Notes under the pieces: model-generated
The model's input: the letters and a program-made list of their open reading frames with translations, nothing else
What the model was told of the DNA's origin: nothing
The model's database searches: none
Position numbers and translations under genes: made by a program
Part shown: one piece after another, positions 8,881 through 17,245 of the stretch
How the letters are laid out: every line of letters begins with the position of its first letter
How positions within the stretch are numbered: the stretch's first letter is position 1
Assembly (NCBI RefSeq): GCF_900102075.1
Contig: NZ_FNAV01000005.1
Span: forward strand, 186,001-250,000
DNA length: 64,000 bases
Direction: 5' to 3'
From: Salipiger thiooxidans
Lineage (GTDB): Bacteria; Pseudomonadota; Alphaproteobacteria; Rhodobacterales; Rhodobacteraceae

Positions 8881-8925
8881 CACCGCCCGGTGCAATCGGG
8901 CGGTGCTGCCCGGTTTCCCGGCAGC
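8881..8925 (-). promoter_or_regulatory. structured leader upstream of cobQ
   Basis: Two consecutive stems lie 75-120 bases before the cobQ start: CACCGCCCG/CGGGCGGTG (8881-8889 with 8897-8905, perfect 9 bp, 7-base loop) and GCTGCC/GGCAGC (8905-8910 with 8920-8925). Between them and the start codon is an unpaired purine-rich stretch. A cobalamin riboswitch would be natural here, but I cannot find a convincing B12 box, so the class is left open. Confidence 0.35.
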
Positions 8926-9010
8926 GCCCCGGGGTCCGTTCCAAAGCCGGGATCAGGATGCTTGACAGGTGGCGGACAAGTCGGTCACGCTCGAATAACG
9001 GATTTATTGA

Positions 9011-9021
9011 CCGATAATCGG
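9011..9021. promoter_or_regulatory. palindrome before the IclR gene
   Basis: CCGAT-A-ATCGG, a perfect 5+1+5 palindrome 6 bases before the ATG of the IclR-family regulator. A regulator binding over its own leader would fit autoregulation; no experimental motif is known to me for this protein. Confidence 0.3.
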
Positions 9022-9027
9022 ACACAC

Positions 9028-9768
9028 ATGGCGCGCGATACCAGTCTCTCGGCCGGCAAGGCCATTGTCGTTTTCAAGGCGATCTGCGATTTCGCGCGGC
9101 CCTGCTCGATCGCCGACATCGCCGCGGCCGTGGGCTACCCGCGCACCGTGACGGTGCGGATGATCGCCACGCTCGAAGATCACGGCTTCATCGAGCGCGG
9201 CCGCCACACCGGGCTCTACGCGGTGAGCCCGGCGCTGCTGCACCACGTGCAGAAGGCGCTGGCCCACAACCCGGTGCTCAGCCGGGTCGAGCTCATCATG
9301 CGCGACATCGTCAACCAGACCGAGGACACCGCGCTCTACATGATCCGCAGCGGCGACAAGGCGCTGGTGATGCAGCGGGTCGAGGGCTCGGCGCCGGTGC
9401 GCATCTTCGCCTCCGAGGTGGGGATGGAGCTGCCGCTGCATTGCGGCGGCGCACCTCTGGCGCTGCTGGCCTATGCCCCCGAGGCCGAGGTCGAGTCCTA
9501 TCTCGCGACGCCTCTGGTCAAGCGGACCGAGCACACGATGACCGACCCGGCGGCGCTGCGCTCGCGGCTGGCCTCGGTGCGGGCGGCGGGCTTCTCGGTC
9601 GGGGACGAGGATCTCTTCGACTACGTGGTCGCGGTCGGCGCGCCGATCTTCGACGGGGACGGCACGCTCGCGGGCGCGGTGAGCGTCGGCAACATCATCC
9701 AGAGATACACGCCCGAGCGGGTTCAGGAGGTCGGACGGATCCTCATGGACACGATCGCAAAATACTGA
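9028..9768 (+). CDS. IclR-family transcriptional regulator
   Basis: 246 residues. N-terminal winged helix (CSIADIAAAVGYPRTVTVRM, then GFIERGRHTGLYAVSP) and a C-terminal IclR effector domain with the typical MELPLHCGGAPLALLAY and VAVGAPIFDGDGTLAGAVSV motifs. The family binds small aromatic or carboxylate effectors and controls nearby catabolic operons. It lies 14 bases before the gamma-glutamyltransferase-like gene, so the two are probably cotranscribed and the cluster to the right is its likely target. ATG 9028 was chosen because it begins the domain; a longer open frame upstream overlaps cobQ antisense. Confidence 0.9.
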   Translation: MARDTSLSAGKAIVVFKAICDFARPCSIADIAAAVGYPRTVTVRMIATLEDHGFIERGRHTGLYAVSPALLHHVQKALAHNPVLSRVELIMRDIVNQTEDTALYMIRSGDKALVMQRVEGSAPVRIFASEVGMELPLHCGGAPLALLAYAPEAEVESYLATPLVKRTEHTMTDPAALRSRLASVRAAGFSVGDEDLFDYVVAVGAPIFDGDGTLAGAVSVGNIIQRYTPERVQEVGRILMDTIAKY

Positions 9769-9782
9769 CGGGGACGGGACGG

Positions 9783-11402
9783 ATGGGGAAGACAGCAACA
9801 AAGGCCATGGCCGTCGCCCCGCAGCCGGAAGCGGCGGAATGCGGGGTCGAGGTGCTGCGCGCCGGCGGCAACGCGGTCGACGCGGCCATCGCCATGGCCT
9901 TTGTTCAGGGCGTCGTCGACCCGCTGATGTGCGGCATCGCGGGCTTCGGCAGCATGGCGGCCTGGAACGCCTCGGACGGGGCGCATGAATACATCGACTT
10001 CCATGCCCCGGCGCCCGCCGCCGCGACCCCCGACATGTGGGAGCACCTGATCGAGGGCGAGGCCCGCGACGGCTTCGGCTTCACGCTCAAGGGGCGGGTC
10101 AACGACATCGGCTACCGCTCGATCTGCGTGCCGGCCTCGCTGCGCGCCTATGCCACCGCGCACGAGCGCCACGGGCGACTGCCCTGGGCCGACCTGCTGA
10201 GCCACGCGATCCGCTGGGCGGGGGAGGGCTGGGTGGTGCGGCCGCATGTGCACGGTTGGTGGTCGCAACCCTCGGACATGGGGCGGGTCGCGAATTACGA
10301 GCGCATCGCCCACTCTGACGCGGGGCGGGCGCTTTACTGCCGCGAGGACGGCAGCCCCAAGCAGGTGGGCGACCGCGTGGTGAACCCCGACCTGGCCCGG
10401 ACCCTGCGCACCATCGCGCGCGAGGGTGCCGACAGCTTCTATACCGGCAGCATCGCCGAGGTGATCGCCGCCGACATGGCGGCGAATGACGCGCTGCTCT
10501 CGGCCTCGGACCTTGCCGCCTTCCGGGCGAAGATCCAGACGCCCATCGAGACCGACTACCGCGGCTACCGCGTCACCACCAACCGCCCGCCGGGCGGCGG
10601 GCTGATGCTGGCGGAGATGCTCAACATCCTCGAGAATTTCGACCTCGCCGCGCTGGGCCACAACAGCGCCGAGTACCTGCGCGTGGTCTGCGAGGCGATG
10701 AAACAGGCGACCATCGACAAGGACGCCCACATCGGCGACCCGGCTTTCGTCACCGTCCCGATGGAGAGGTTGCTGTCCAAGGGCTATGCAGCCGAGGTCG
10801 CAGACCGCATCCGGCGCGGCGACAAGGCCGACGTGCCGCGGTTTTCGCCCGACGGGCCGAGCAAGGACACCACGCAGCTCTGCGTCACGGATCACGACGG
10901 CAATTGCGTGAGCATGACCCATTCGCTGGGGATGCCCTCGGGCGTGGTCACGCCGGGGCTCGGCTTCATGTACAACGGCTGCATGGGGGTCTTCGACCCG
11001 CGCCCCGGCCACGCGGGCTCGATCGCGCCGGGCAAGGCGCGGTTCAGCTCGGTCTGCCCGTCGATCGTCTTCAGGGACGACAGGCCGGTGCTGGTGATCG
11101 GCGCGCCGGGCGCCACGCAGATCGCCATGGGCGTGCTGCAGGCGATGCTCAACGTGCTCGACTTCGGCGCCTCCATGTCAGACGCGGTGAGCTGGCCGCG
11201 GTTCTCGGCGACCTCGAACCTCATCGACGTGACGAACCGCATCCCGTGGTCGGTCACCCGCACGCTGGAGGAACAGGGCTACGGCGTCGTGCGCAGCCCG
11301 CAGAGCTACGGCATCGCCTGGGTGCACGGCATCCGGATGACGGGAGCCGCTCCCGAGGGCGGCGCGGATCCGGCCACCGACGGGATGGCGCTGTCATGCT
11401 AG
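9783..11402 (+). CDS. gamma-glutamyltransferase-family Ntn hydrolase
   Basis: 539 residues, GGT family. The predicted autoprocessing site and nucleophile is Thr363 in KDTTQLCVTDHDGNCVS, matching the TTH-x-x-V-x-D motif, and the glycine-rich GPGG-like substrate segment appears as FRDDRPVLVIGAPGATQ. There is no signal peptide, unlike periplasmic GGTs, so it probably acts in the cytoplasm on an imported gamma-glutamyl or related amide. Members of this subfamily also include gamma-glutamyl-amine and cephalosporin acylases, so the substrate is open. The next two hydantoinase/oxoprolinase genes suggest glutamyl or 5-oxoproline-like chemistry. A GGGACGG ribosome-binding site precedes the ATG. Confidence 0.85.
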   Translation: MGKTATKAMAVAPQPEAAECGVEVLRAGGNAVDAAIAMAFVQGVVDPLMCGIAGFGSMAAWNASDGAHEYIDFHAPAPAAATPDMWEHLIEGEARDGFGFTLKGRVNDIGYRSICVPASLRAYATAHERHGRLPWADLLSHAIRWAGEGWVVRPHVHGWWSQPSDMGRVANYERIAHSDAGRALYCREDGSPKQVGDRVVNPDLARTLRTIAREGADSFYTGSIAEVIAADMAANDALLSASDLAAFRAKIQTPIETDYRGYRVTTNRPPGGGLMLAEMLNILENFDLAALGHNSAEYLRVVCEAMKQATIDKDAHIGDPAFVTVPMERLLSKGYAAEVADRIRRGDKADVPRFSPDGPSKDTTQLCVTDHDGNCVSMTHSLGMPSGVVTPGLGFMYNGCMGVFDPRPGHAGSIAPGKARFSSVCPSIVFRDDRPVLVIGAPGATQIAMGVLQAMLNVLDFGASMSDAVSWPRFSATSNLIDVTNRIPWSVTRTLEEQGYGVVRSPQSYGIAWVHGIRMTGAAPEGGADPATDGMALSC

Positions 11403-11974
11403 GGCTTGCGCGACTGGGTATTGATCCAGAGCACCTCGGCCTGCTGGGTGCCGACGCATTCGAACCGGTGCGGGCGAGTCGAGGGGAAGCCGAAGCTGTC
11501 GCCCTCGGTCAGCAGGTAGACGCGGCCCTCGACCTCGAGCCGCACCGCGCCGCTCAGGACGTAGCCCGCGTCGAGCCCCTCGTGGCCGTAGGCCTCGGGG
11601 CCGGAACTGCTTTCAGGCGTCATGCGCACCATCATCAGCTGCAGCCCGTCGAGCGCCTTGGGCGTGAGAAGGTGCTTGCGGATGCCCTGCGCGCTGACGT
11701 CCATCTCGTGGCCGGTGTCGCGACGGATGACGATGCCGTCAACCTCGTCCGCCGCCGGGTCCGCGAAGAAGTAAGACAGCGGCACGTCGAAGCTCGTCGC
11801 GAGCTTGTTCAGCGTGCGCACCGAGGGCGAGGAGAGGTCGCGCTCGATCTGGCTGAGCGAGCCCACCGACAGGCTGGCCCGCGCCGACAGCTCCTTGAGC
11901 GAAAGTCCGTGGCTCTTGCGCAGCGCCCGCAGGCGCAGGCCAAGGGTCGAGTCGTTTCGTCCGTGATCTTTCAT
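11399..11974 (-). CDS. XRE-cupin (PuuR-like) transcriptional regulator
   Basis: 191 residues: helix-turn-helix in the first third (LKELSARASLSVGSLSQIERDLSSPSVRTL) and a C-terminal cupin barrel (GHEGLDAGYVLSGAVRLEVEG, FPSTRPHRFE). PuuR, the repressor of gamma-glutamylputrescine catabolism, has this architecture, and the PuuB-like oxidoreductase nearby makes the parallel suggestive. The gene is divergent from hyuA and shares its AT-rich promoter region. ATG 11974 gives the standard N-terminus; ATG 12016 or TTG 12019 would add 14-15 residues. Its stop overlaps the stop of the GGT gene by 4 bases. Confidence 0.85.
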   Translation of the reverse strand: MKDHGRNDSTLGLRLRALRKSHGLSLKELSARASLSVGSLSQIERDLSSPSVRTLNKLATSFDVPLSYFFADPAADEVDGIVIRRDTGHEMDVSAQGIRKHLLTPKALDGLQLMMVRMTPESSSGPEAYGHEGLDAGYVLSGAVRLEVEGRVYLLTEGDSFGFPSTRPHRFECVGTQQAEVLWINTQSRKP

Positions 11975-12024
11975 GCCGCCCTGTCCACTGGCCCTGCCGA
12001 TCTTGTCCCAGAACATCAAATCTC

Positions 12025-12121
12025 ATGCAAGTTTACGCGAAAATTGAAATTCTCAAGCGTAAAAATGAAAAATAGCTTGCATGGTCATTATAAAAATGAA
12101 TTTCTGAACAAAGAAATTCAT
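12025..12121. promoter_or_regulatory. AT-rich divergent promoter with nested inverted repeats
   Basis: Between the XRE-cupin regulator and hyuA the base composition falls sharply to AT-rich. Three inverted repeats are present: ATGCAAG/CTTGCAT (12025-12031, 12076-12082), nested TTTACGC/GCGTAAA (12032-12038, 12057-12063), and ATGAATTTC/GAAATTCAT (12096-12104, 12113-12121; perfect 9 bp, 8-base spacer). They are good operator candidates for the cupin regulator or the IclR protein. Confidence 0.55.
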
Positions 12122-12137
12122 AAGTGAGGAAGATCGG

Positions 12138-14159
12138 ATGCGCGTCGGGGTGGAAGTCGGAGGAACCTTCACGGATCTCGTGGCCGTTGACGGTGGAGAG
12201 ATCCAGCTGCGCAAGGTGCCGTCCACGCCGTCGAGCCCGGACATAGGGGTGCTGAACGCGCTCGATCAGGCGGGGGTGGCTCTGTCGGGGGTGGGCGATC
12301 TTGTGCATGGCTCGACCGTCGCCACCAATGCCCTGCTCGAGCGAAAGGGCGCCAAGGTGGCCTTCGTCGTCACGCAGGGCTTCCGCGACATCCTCTTCCT
12401 GCAGCGCCACGACCGCCGCAACATCTACGACCTGCGCTACAAGCGGCCGCGCCCGGTGGTCGACCGCGCCGATTGCTTCGAGGTGGCCGAGCGGGTCGAT
12501 GCCTCGGGCGCCATCGTGTCGAAGCTCGACGTCAGTGCCGAGGTCGCCCGCCTCGTACCGCTGCTGCGCGCCGGGGGCTACAAGTCGGTGGCCGTCTGCC
12601 TGCTGTCCTCCTACGCCAACGCCGCCCACGAAGAGGCGCTGCGCGCGGCGCTCAACGCGGCGCTGCCCGAGATGCTGGTGACCGCCTCGGCGGATGTCAC
12701 CCGCGAGTTCCGCGAGTTCGAGCGCGCCTCGACCGCGACGCTGGCCGCCTACGTGCAGCCGGTGATCGACAGCTATCTGTCGCGGCTCGAGACCGAGCTC
12801 GGCACCCGTGGCTTCGCGGCGCGCTTCTCGATCATGCAGTCGAACGGCGGGCGCATCCCCGCGACGGCCATGCGCCGCAACGCCATCTCGGCGCTGTTCT
12901 CCGGGCCCGCCGCGGGCGTCGTCGGTGCCATCCGGCAGGCCGAGCGCGCGGGGACGGGCAACGTCATCACCTTCGACATGGGCGGTACCTCGACCGACGT
13001 CTGCCTCGTGACCGACGGCAAGCCCGGCATCTCGCCCGATACCGAGCTCGACGGGCTGCCGGTGCGAACCCCGGTCATCGACATCGCGACGGTGGGCGCG
13101 GGCGGCGGCTCGCTGGTGTGGATCGACGACGGCGGTATGCTTCGCGTGGGTCCGCGCAGCGCCGGCGCCGAGCCGGGACCGGCCTGCTACGGCAAGGGCG
13201 GCACGCTGCCCACCATCACCGACGCCCATGTCATTCGCGGCACCATTCGCCCCGAGGCCTTCCTCGGCGGCACCATGGAGATCGACCGCGCCGCCGCCGA
13301 GCGCGCCTTCGAGCCCATCGCGCAGGCGCTGGGCCTGACCGTGGCCGAGGCTGCCACCGCCGCGCTGCGCCTCTCGACCGCCAACATCGTGCGCGCCATC
13401 CAGCTCGTCTCGACCGAGAAGGGCAACGACCCGCGCGACTACGCGCTGGTGCCCTATGGCGGGGCCGGGCCGCTGCTGGCCGCCGAGATCGCCGAGGAAA
13501 TGCAGCTCTCGCGCGTGGTGGTGCCGCCGAACCCCGGGGTGCTCTCAGCCTACGGGCTCATCGCCTCGGACTTCTCCAAGATCACCGCCATCACCCGCCG
13601 CTTCGTGGTGGATGCCGATGCGCCGGAAAAGGTCCGTGCCGCCCATACCGAGATGGAGGCCGCCGCTCGCGCCGATTTCGAGAGCTACGGGCTCAAGAAC
13701 GGGCTCAGCTTCGAGTTTGTCGCCGACATGCGCTTCGTGGGCCAGGCCTTCGAGGTGCCGGTGGAGCTGTCGCCGCAGACGCTGTGCCACCTCGATGCGC
13801 AGAAGCTCGAGGACCTGTTCCAGGCAGCGCACCACCGGATCTTCCTTCACGGCGGGTCCAAGGGCCAGAAGATCGAGGTCGTGGGCTTCCGCATGACGGT
13901 GACCCGCGCCATCGAGGAGCTGCCCGCCTTCCGCGAGCGCGCCAGCGAGGGCACGACGCCGAAGACCAGCCCCGTGGTGCTGCCCGACGGTACCCCCGGT
14001 ACCGCCGCCGTGCACGCCGCGTCGAGCCTGAAGACCGGCGAACCGGTCACCGGCCCCGCGCTGATCGAGGGCTATTCCTCGACCACCTACATTCCGCCCG
14101 CATGGGCCGTCGCCCGTGACGGCGAAGACAACCTGATCCTGACGAGGGCCGCGCAATGA
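12138..14159 (+). CDS. hydantoinase/oxoprolinase subunit A
   Basis: 673 residues, HyuA/N-methylhydantoinase A family. The N-terminal actin-like ATPase fold is visible (VGVEVGGTFTDLVAV, then HGSTVATNALLERKGAKV, and FDMGGTSTDVCLV near the middle). With subunit B these enzymes open hydantoin, N-methylhydantoin or 5-oxoproline rings using ATP, or carboxylate ketones in the acetone and acetophenone carboxylase branch. Ribosome-binding site GAGGAAG 8 bases before the ATG. The stop overlaps the hyuB start (ATGA). Ring-opening is favoured by the neighbouring GGT and amine oxidoreductase genes; the substrate is not determined. Confidence 0.9.
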   Translation: MRVGVEVGGTFTDLVAVDGGEIQLRKVPSTPSSPDIGVLNALDQAGVALSGVGDLVHGSTVATNALLERKGAKVAFVVTQGFRDILFLQRHDRRNIYDLRYKRPRPVVDRADCFEVAERVDASGAIVSKLDVSAEVARLVPLLRAGGYKSVAVCLLSSYANAAHEEALRAALNAALPEMLVTASADVTREFREFERASTATLAAYVQPVIDSYLSRLETELGTRGFAARFSIMQSNGGRIPATAMRRNAISALFSGPAAGVVGAIRQAERAGTGNVITFDMGGTSTDVCLVTDGKPGISPDTELDGLPVRTPVIDIATVGAGGGSLVWIDDGGMLRVGPRSAGAEPGPACYGKGGTLPTITDAHVIRGTIRPEAFLGGTMEIDRAAAERAFEPIAQALGLTVAEAATAALRLSTANIVRAIQLVSTEKGNDPRDYALVPYGGAGPLLAAEIAEEMQLSRVVVPPNPGVLSAYGLIASDFSKITAITRRFVVDADAPEKVRAAHTEMEAAARADFESYGLKNGLSFEFVADMRFVGQAFEVPVELSPQTLCHLDAQKLEDLFQAAHHRIFLHGGSKGQKIEVVGFRMTVTRAIEELPAFRERASEGTTPKTSPVVLPDGTPGTAAVHAASSLKTGEPVTGPALIEGYSSTTYIPPAWAVARDGEDNLILTRAAQ

Positions 14160-15829
14160 CCGTTTCCGCCATCGACTACGCCGTTCTCAGCCAGGCGATC
14201 CTCGCCGCCGCACGCGAGATGGGGGCAAAGCTCATCCGTTCGGCCTATTCCACCATCCTGCGCGAGGCCCGCGACGGCTCGGCCGCGATCCTCGACCGCG
14301 ACGGCAACACCGTGGCGCAGGCCGAGCTTATCCCGATGCAGCTCGGCACCATCGGCTCGGTGTTCCAGGCCTGCGCTCGTGAATACGATCTCGACGAGGT
14401 GGGTCCCGACGATTTCTTCGTCATCAACGACAGCTATTCCGGCGGCCAGCACCTGCAGGACGTGTTCTTCTTCCACCCGATTTTCGCCGGCGACCGGCGC
14501 GTCGGGTTTGCCGCCTCTGTGGCGCACCACCTCGACATCGGCGGCGGCTCTCCGGGTCTGTCGGTGCACGCCCGCGACGTGCACTCCGAGGGCATCATCA
14601 TCCCGCCCACCAAGTTCTCGATGTCGCGCGACTGGAACGGCGGCATGCTGGAACGCATCCTGCGCGCCAACGTCCGTGCGCCGCTGCAGACCATGGGCGA
14701 CTTCAACGCCCAGATCGCCGCCAACCGAGTTGGCGCGCAGCGCATCGGCGAGATGTGCGAGCGCTACGGCGCCGAAACCGTCGAAGAGGTCATGGCCGAG
14801 TTCCAGAGCTACACCGAGCGCCGCGTCCGTGCCGCCATCGCCGAGGCGCCCGACGGTGTCTACTTCGGCGAGGCGGTGATCGACGACGATGGCGTCGGCA
14901 CCACGCCGGTCAAGGTGACGTCGAAAGTCACCATCGAGGGCGACCGGCTGACGGTCGACTACACCGGCACCGACCCGCAGGTCTCGACCAACCTCAACGC
15001 GCCGCTGGCGGCGGCGATCTCGGCCACGATGTCCTGTGTGAAATCGGCGCTGACCTCGCCCGACATCCCGTTCAACGCGGGGCTCACCCGGTCCATCGAC
15101 GTGATCGTGCCCGAGGGCAGCATCCTCAACCCGCGCTATCCCGCGCCGGTCCGGGCGCGGATGGAGAGCTGCTACCGCGCCTTCAACGCGACCATGATCG
15201 CGCTGTCGCAGGCGGTGCCCGAGAAGGTCATCGCCAACGGCTTCGACTGCACCACGGTGGCCTGCCTCAGCTGGCTCAACGACGGCGCCTATTCGGTCTA
15301 TCTCGAGATCTTCGGCGGCGGCTACGGTGCCTCGGTGGCCGAGGACGGCTGCGACGCCATCGACGGGCCGATGTCCAACTGCGCCAATACGCCGGTCGAG
15401 GCCATCGACCAGGATTACGAGTTCTTCCGGGTCGAGGAATACGCGCTCACCCCCGACAGTTTCGGCCACGGTACGATGCGCGGCGGCACCGGCTTCGTGA
15501 AGACCTTCCGCATCCTGCGGGACGGGGCGACGGTGGCGCTGTACGCCGACCGCTTCACCACCGCACCGCAGCCGCTCTTTGGCGGCGAGGCGGGGACCAT
15601 GGGCGCCTGCGAGATCCATCGCGGCGACGAGGTGATCCGGCTGACCTCCAAGGACATGGCCGACCTCAAGGCGGGCGATCTCGTGGTCTTCCGGCTGGGC
15701 GGCGGCGCGGGCTACGGCCCGGCGGCGGACCGCCCCGCGGCGCTGGTCGCGGACGACCTGCGCAACGGGCTCATCACCGAAGACACGGCGCGCGTGGCCT
15801 ATCCCGCACAGATGGAGGCGCTTGCATGA
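14156..15829 (+). CDS. hydantoinase/oxoprolinase subunit B
   Basis: 557 residues, HyuB family, the partner of the preceding protein. Recognisable segments are the N-terminal REMGAKLIRSAYSTILREARD, the DFFVINDSYSGGQHLQD motif, and the C-terminal glycine-rich FRLGGGAGYGPA. Translationally coupled on both sides: ATGA overlaps with subunit A and with the following oxidoreductase, so the three probably act in one pathway. Confidence 0.9.
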   Translation: MTVSAIDYAVLSQAILAAAREMGAKLIRSAYSTILREARDGSAAILDRDGNTVAQAELIPMQLGTIGSVFQACAREYDLDEVGPDDFFVINDSYSGGQHLQDVFFFHPIFAGDRRVGFAASVAHHLDIGGGSPGLSVHARDVHSEGIIIPPTKFSMSRDWNGGMLERILRANVRAPLQTMGDFNAQIAANRVGAQRIGEMCERYGAETVEEVMAEFQSYTERRVRAAIAEAPDGVYFGEAVIDDDGVGTTPVKVTSKVTIEGDRLTVDYTGTDPQVSTNLNAPLAAAISATMSCVKSALTSPDIPFNAGLTRSIDVIVPEGSILNPRYPAPVRARMESCYRAFNATMIALSQAVPEKVIANGFDCTTVACLSWLNDGAYSVYLEIFGGGYGASVAEDGCDAIDGPMSNCANTPVEAIDQDYEFFRVEEYALTPDSFGHGTMRGGTGFVKTFRILRDGATVALYADRFTTAPQPLFGGEAGTMGACEIHRGDEVIRLTSKDMADLKAGDLVVFRLGGGAGYGPAADRPAALVADDLRNGLITEDTARVAYPAQMEALA

Positions 15830-17109
15830 CACGATCTGCGGATCTCTGGGACAAGTCGCTCTGGTACGCGACGGCGGAGGAGCCCGACCCGGGATCGGAT
15901 GCGCCCGCCGATGCGAAGGTGCTGGTGGTGGGCGGGGGCTTCACCGGCCTCTCGACCGCGCTGCACCTCGCCGAGCGCGGTGTTCCGGTGACGCTGATCG
16001 AGGCCGAGAAGATCGGTTACGGCGCCTCGGGGCGCAACGGCGGGCAGGTGATCCCGGGGCTGAAGCTCGACCCCGCCGAGATGCGCGCCCGCTGGGGTGC
16101 CGAGGTGGGGGGGCGGCTGGTGGCCTTCGCGGGCGGCGTGGCCGACACGGTCTTCGAGCTCATCGACCGCTACGCCATCGCCTGCGGTGCCTCGCGCAAT
16201 GGCTGGATCCAGGGCGCGCATTCGTCGATCGCGCTGAAGGCGGTGCACGGCCGTGCCCGCGAGTGGGAGGCCGAGGGCGCCCCGGTCGAGATCTACGACG
16301 CGCAGGCCATGGCCGATGCCACCGGCGCCGTGGGCTACACCGGCGGCTGGCGCGACATGCGCGCGGGCCAGCTCAACCCGCTGGCCTACGCGCGGGGCCT
16401 CGCCCGTGCCGCGCGTGAGCGGGGCGCCACCGTGGTGACCGGCAGGCGCGTCAGGGCCATCACCCGCGACGGCGCTGGCTGGGCACTCGACCTCGGGGGC
16501 GAGACGGTGCGCGGCGAGACGGTGGTGCTCGCCACCAACGCCTATGATGCGACGCTGATGCCGAGGCTGGCGCGCTCGATCCTGCCGGTGCAGTCCACCG
16601 TCATCGCCACCGCGCCGCTGACCGGCAACGTGGCGAAATCCATCCTGCCGCAGGGGGCCTGCGCCTCCGAGGTCCGCAAGCTCGCCTTCTACTACCGCAT
16701 GACCCCGGACGGCCGTTTCGCCATCGGCGGGCGCGGCGCGACCGGGCCCGAGCACAGCCAGGGCCTGCAGGACGCGCTCGAGGGCGGTATGCGCCGCCTG
16801 TTCCCGCAGCTGGGCGACGTGCAGGTCGAGAAGGCCTGGTCGGGGCACCTCGCGCTGACCATGGACCACCTGCCGCACCTGCACGAGCCCGAGCCCGGGC
16901 TCTGGGCGGTAGCGGCCTACAACGGGCGCGGCGTCGCCATGGCCACCGGCATGGGCGCCGCGATGGCCGGACGCATCGCCGAGGGCACGCCGCTGCCGCT
17001 GCCCGAGACCAGGATCCGCCCCATCGCCTGGCACGCCCTGCGCGGACCGGTGATGGACGTGGGGGTCCGCTACTACTGGATGAAGGACAAGCTGGGCTTC
17101 GCCTCCTGA
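15826..17109 (+). CDS. FAD-dependent amine oxidoreductase (PuuB/DadA type)
   Basis: 427 residues. Dinucleotide-binding motif VLVVGGGFTGLSTALHLAERG begins near residue 31 and is followed by the GYGASGRNGGQV FAD motif of the DAO family, typical of gamma-glutamylputrescine oxidase PuuB and related sarcosine/glycine oxidases. A C-terminal GLWAVAAYNGRGVAMATGMG segment closes the FAD site. It would oxidise a secondary or primary amine released by the hydantoinase or imported by the TRAP system. ATGA overlap with hyuB. Confidence 0.85.
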   Translation: MTRSADLWDKSLWYATAEEPDPGSDAPADAKVLVVGGGFTGLSTALHLAERGVPVTLIEAEKIGYGASGRNGGQVIPGLKLDPAEMRARWGAEVGGRLVAFAGGVADTVFELIDRYAIACGASRNGWIQGAHSSIALKAVHGRAREWEAEGAPVEIYDAQAMADATGAVGYTGGWRDMRAGQLNPLAYARGLARAARERGATVVTGRRVRAITRDGAGWALDLGGETVRGETVVLATNAYDATLMPRLARSILPVQSTVIATAPLTGNVAKSILPQGACASEVRKLAFYYRMTPDGRFAIGGRGATGPEHSQGLQDALEGGMRRLFPQLGDVQVEKAWSGHLALTMDHLPHLHEPEPGLWAVAAYNGRGVAMATGMGAAMAGRIAEGTPLPLPETRIRPIAWHALRGPVMDVGVRYYWMKDKLGFAS

Positions 17110-17245
17110 GGCGCGGCCGACGGACCCGCGAGCCGGGCCGCAGGACATTTCGCCTCCCCCCCAATCGGAGGCTGACACGGCATCGCCCCGCAAGGGCGGG
17201 CCGCAATCGACGCCGGCAAAGACCGGCACCAACAGGGAGACGACC

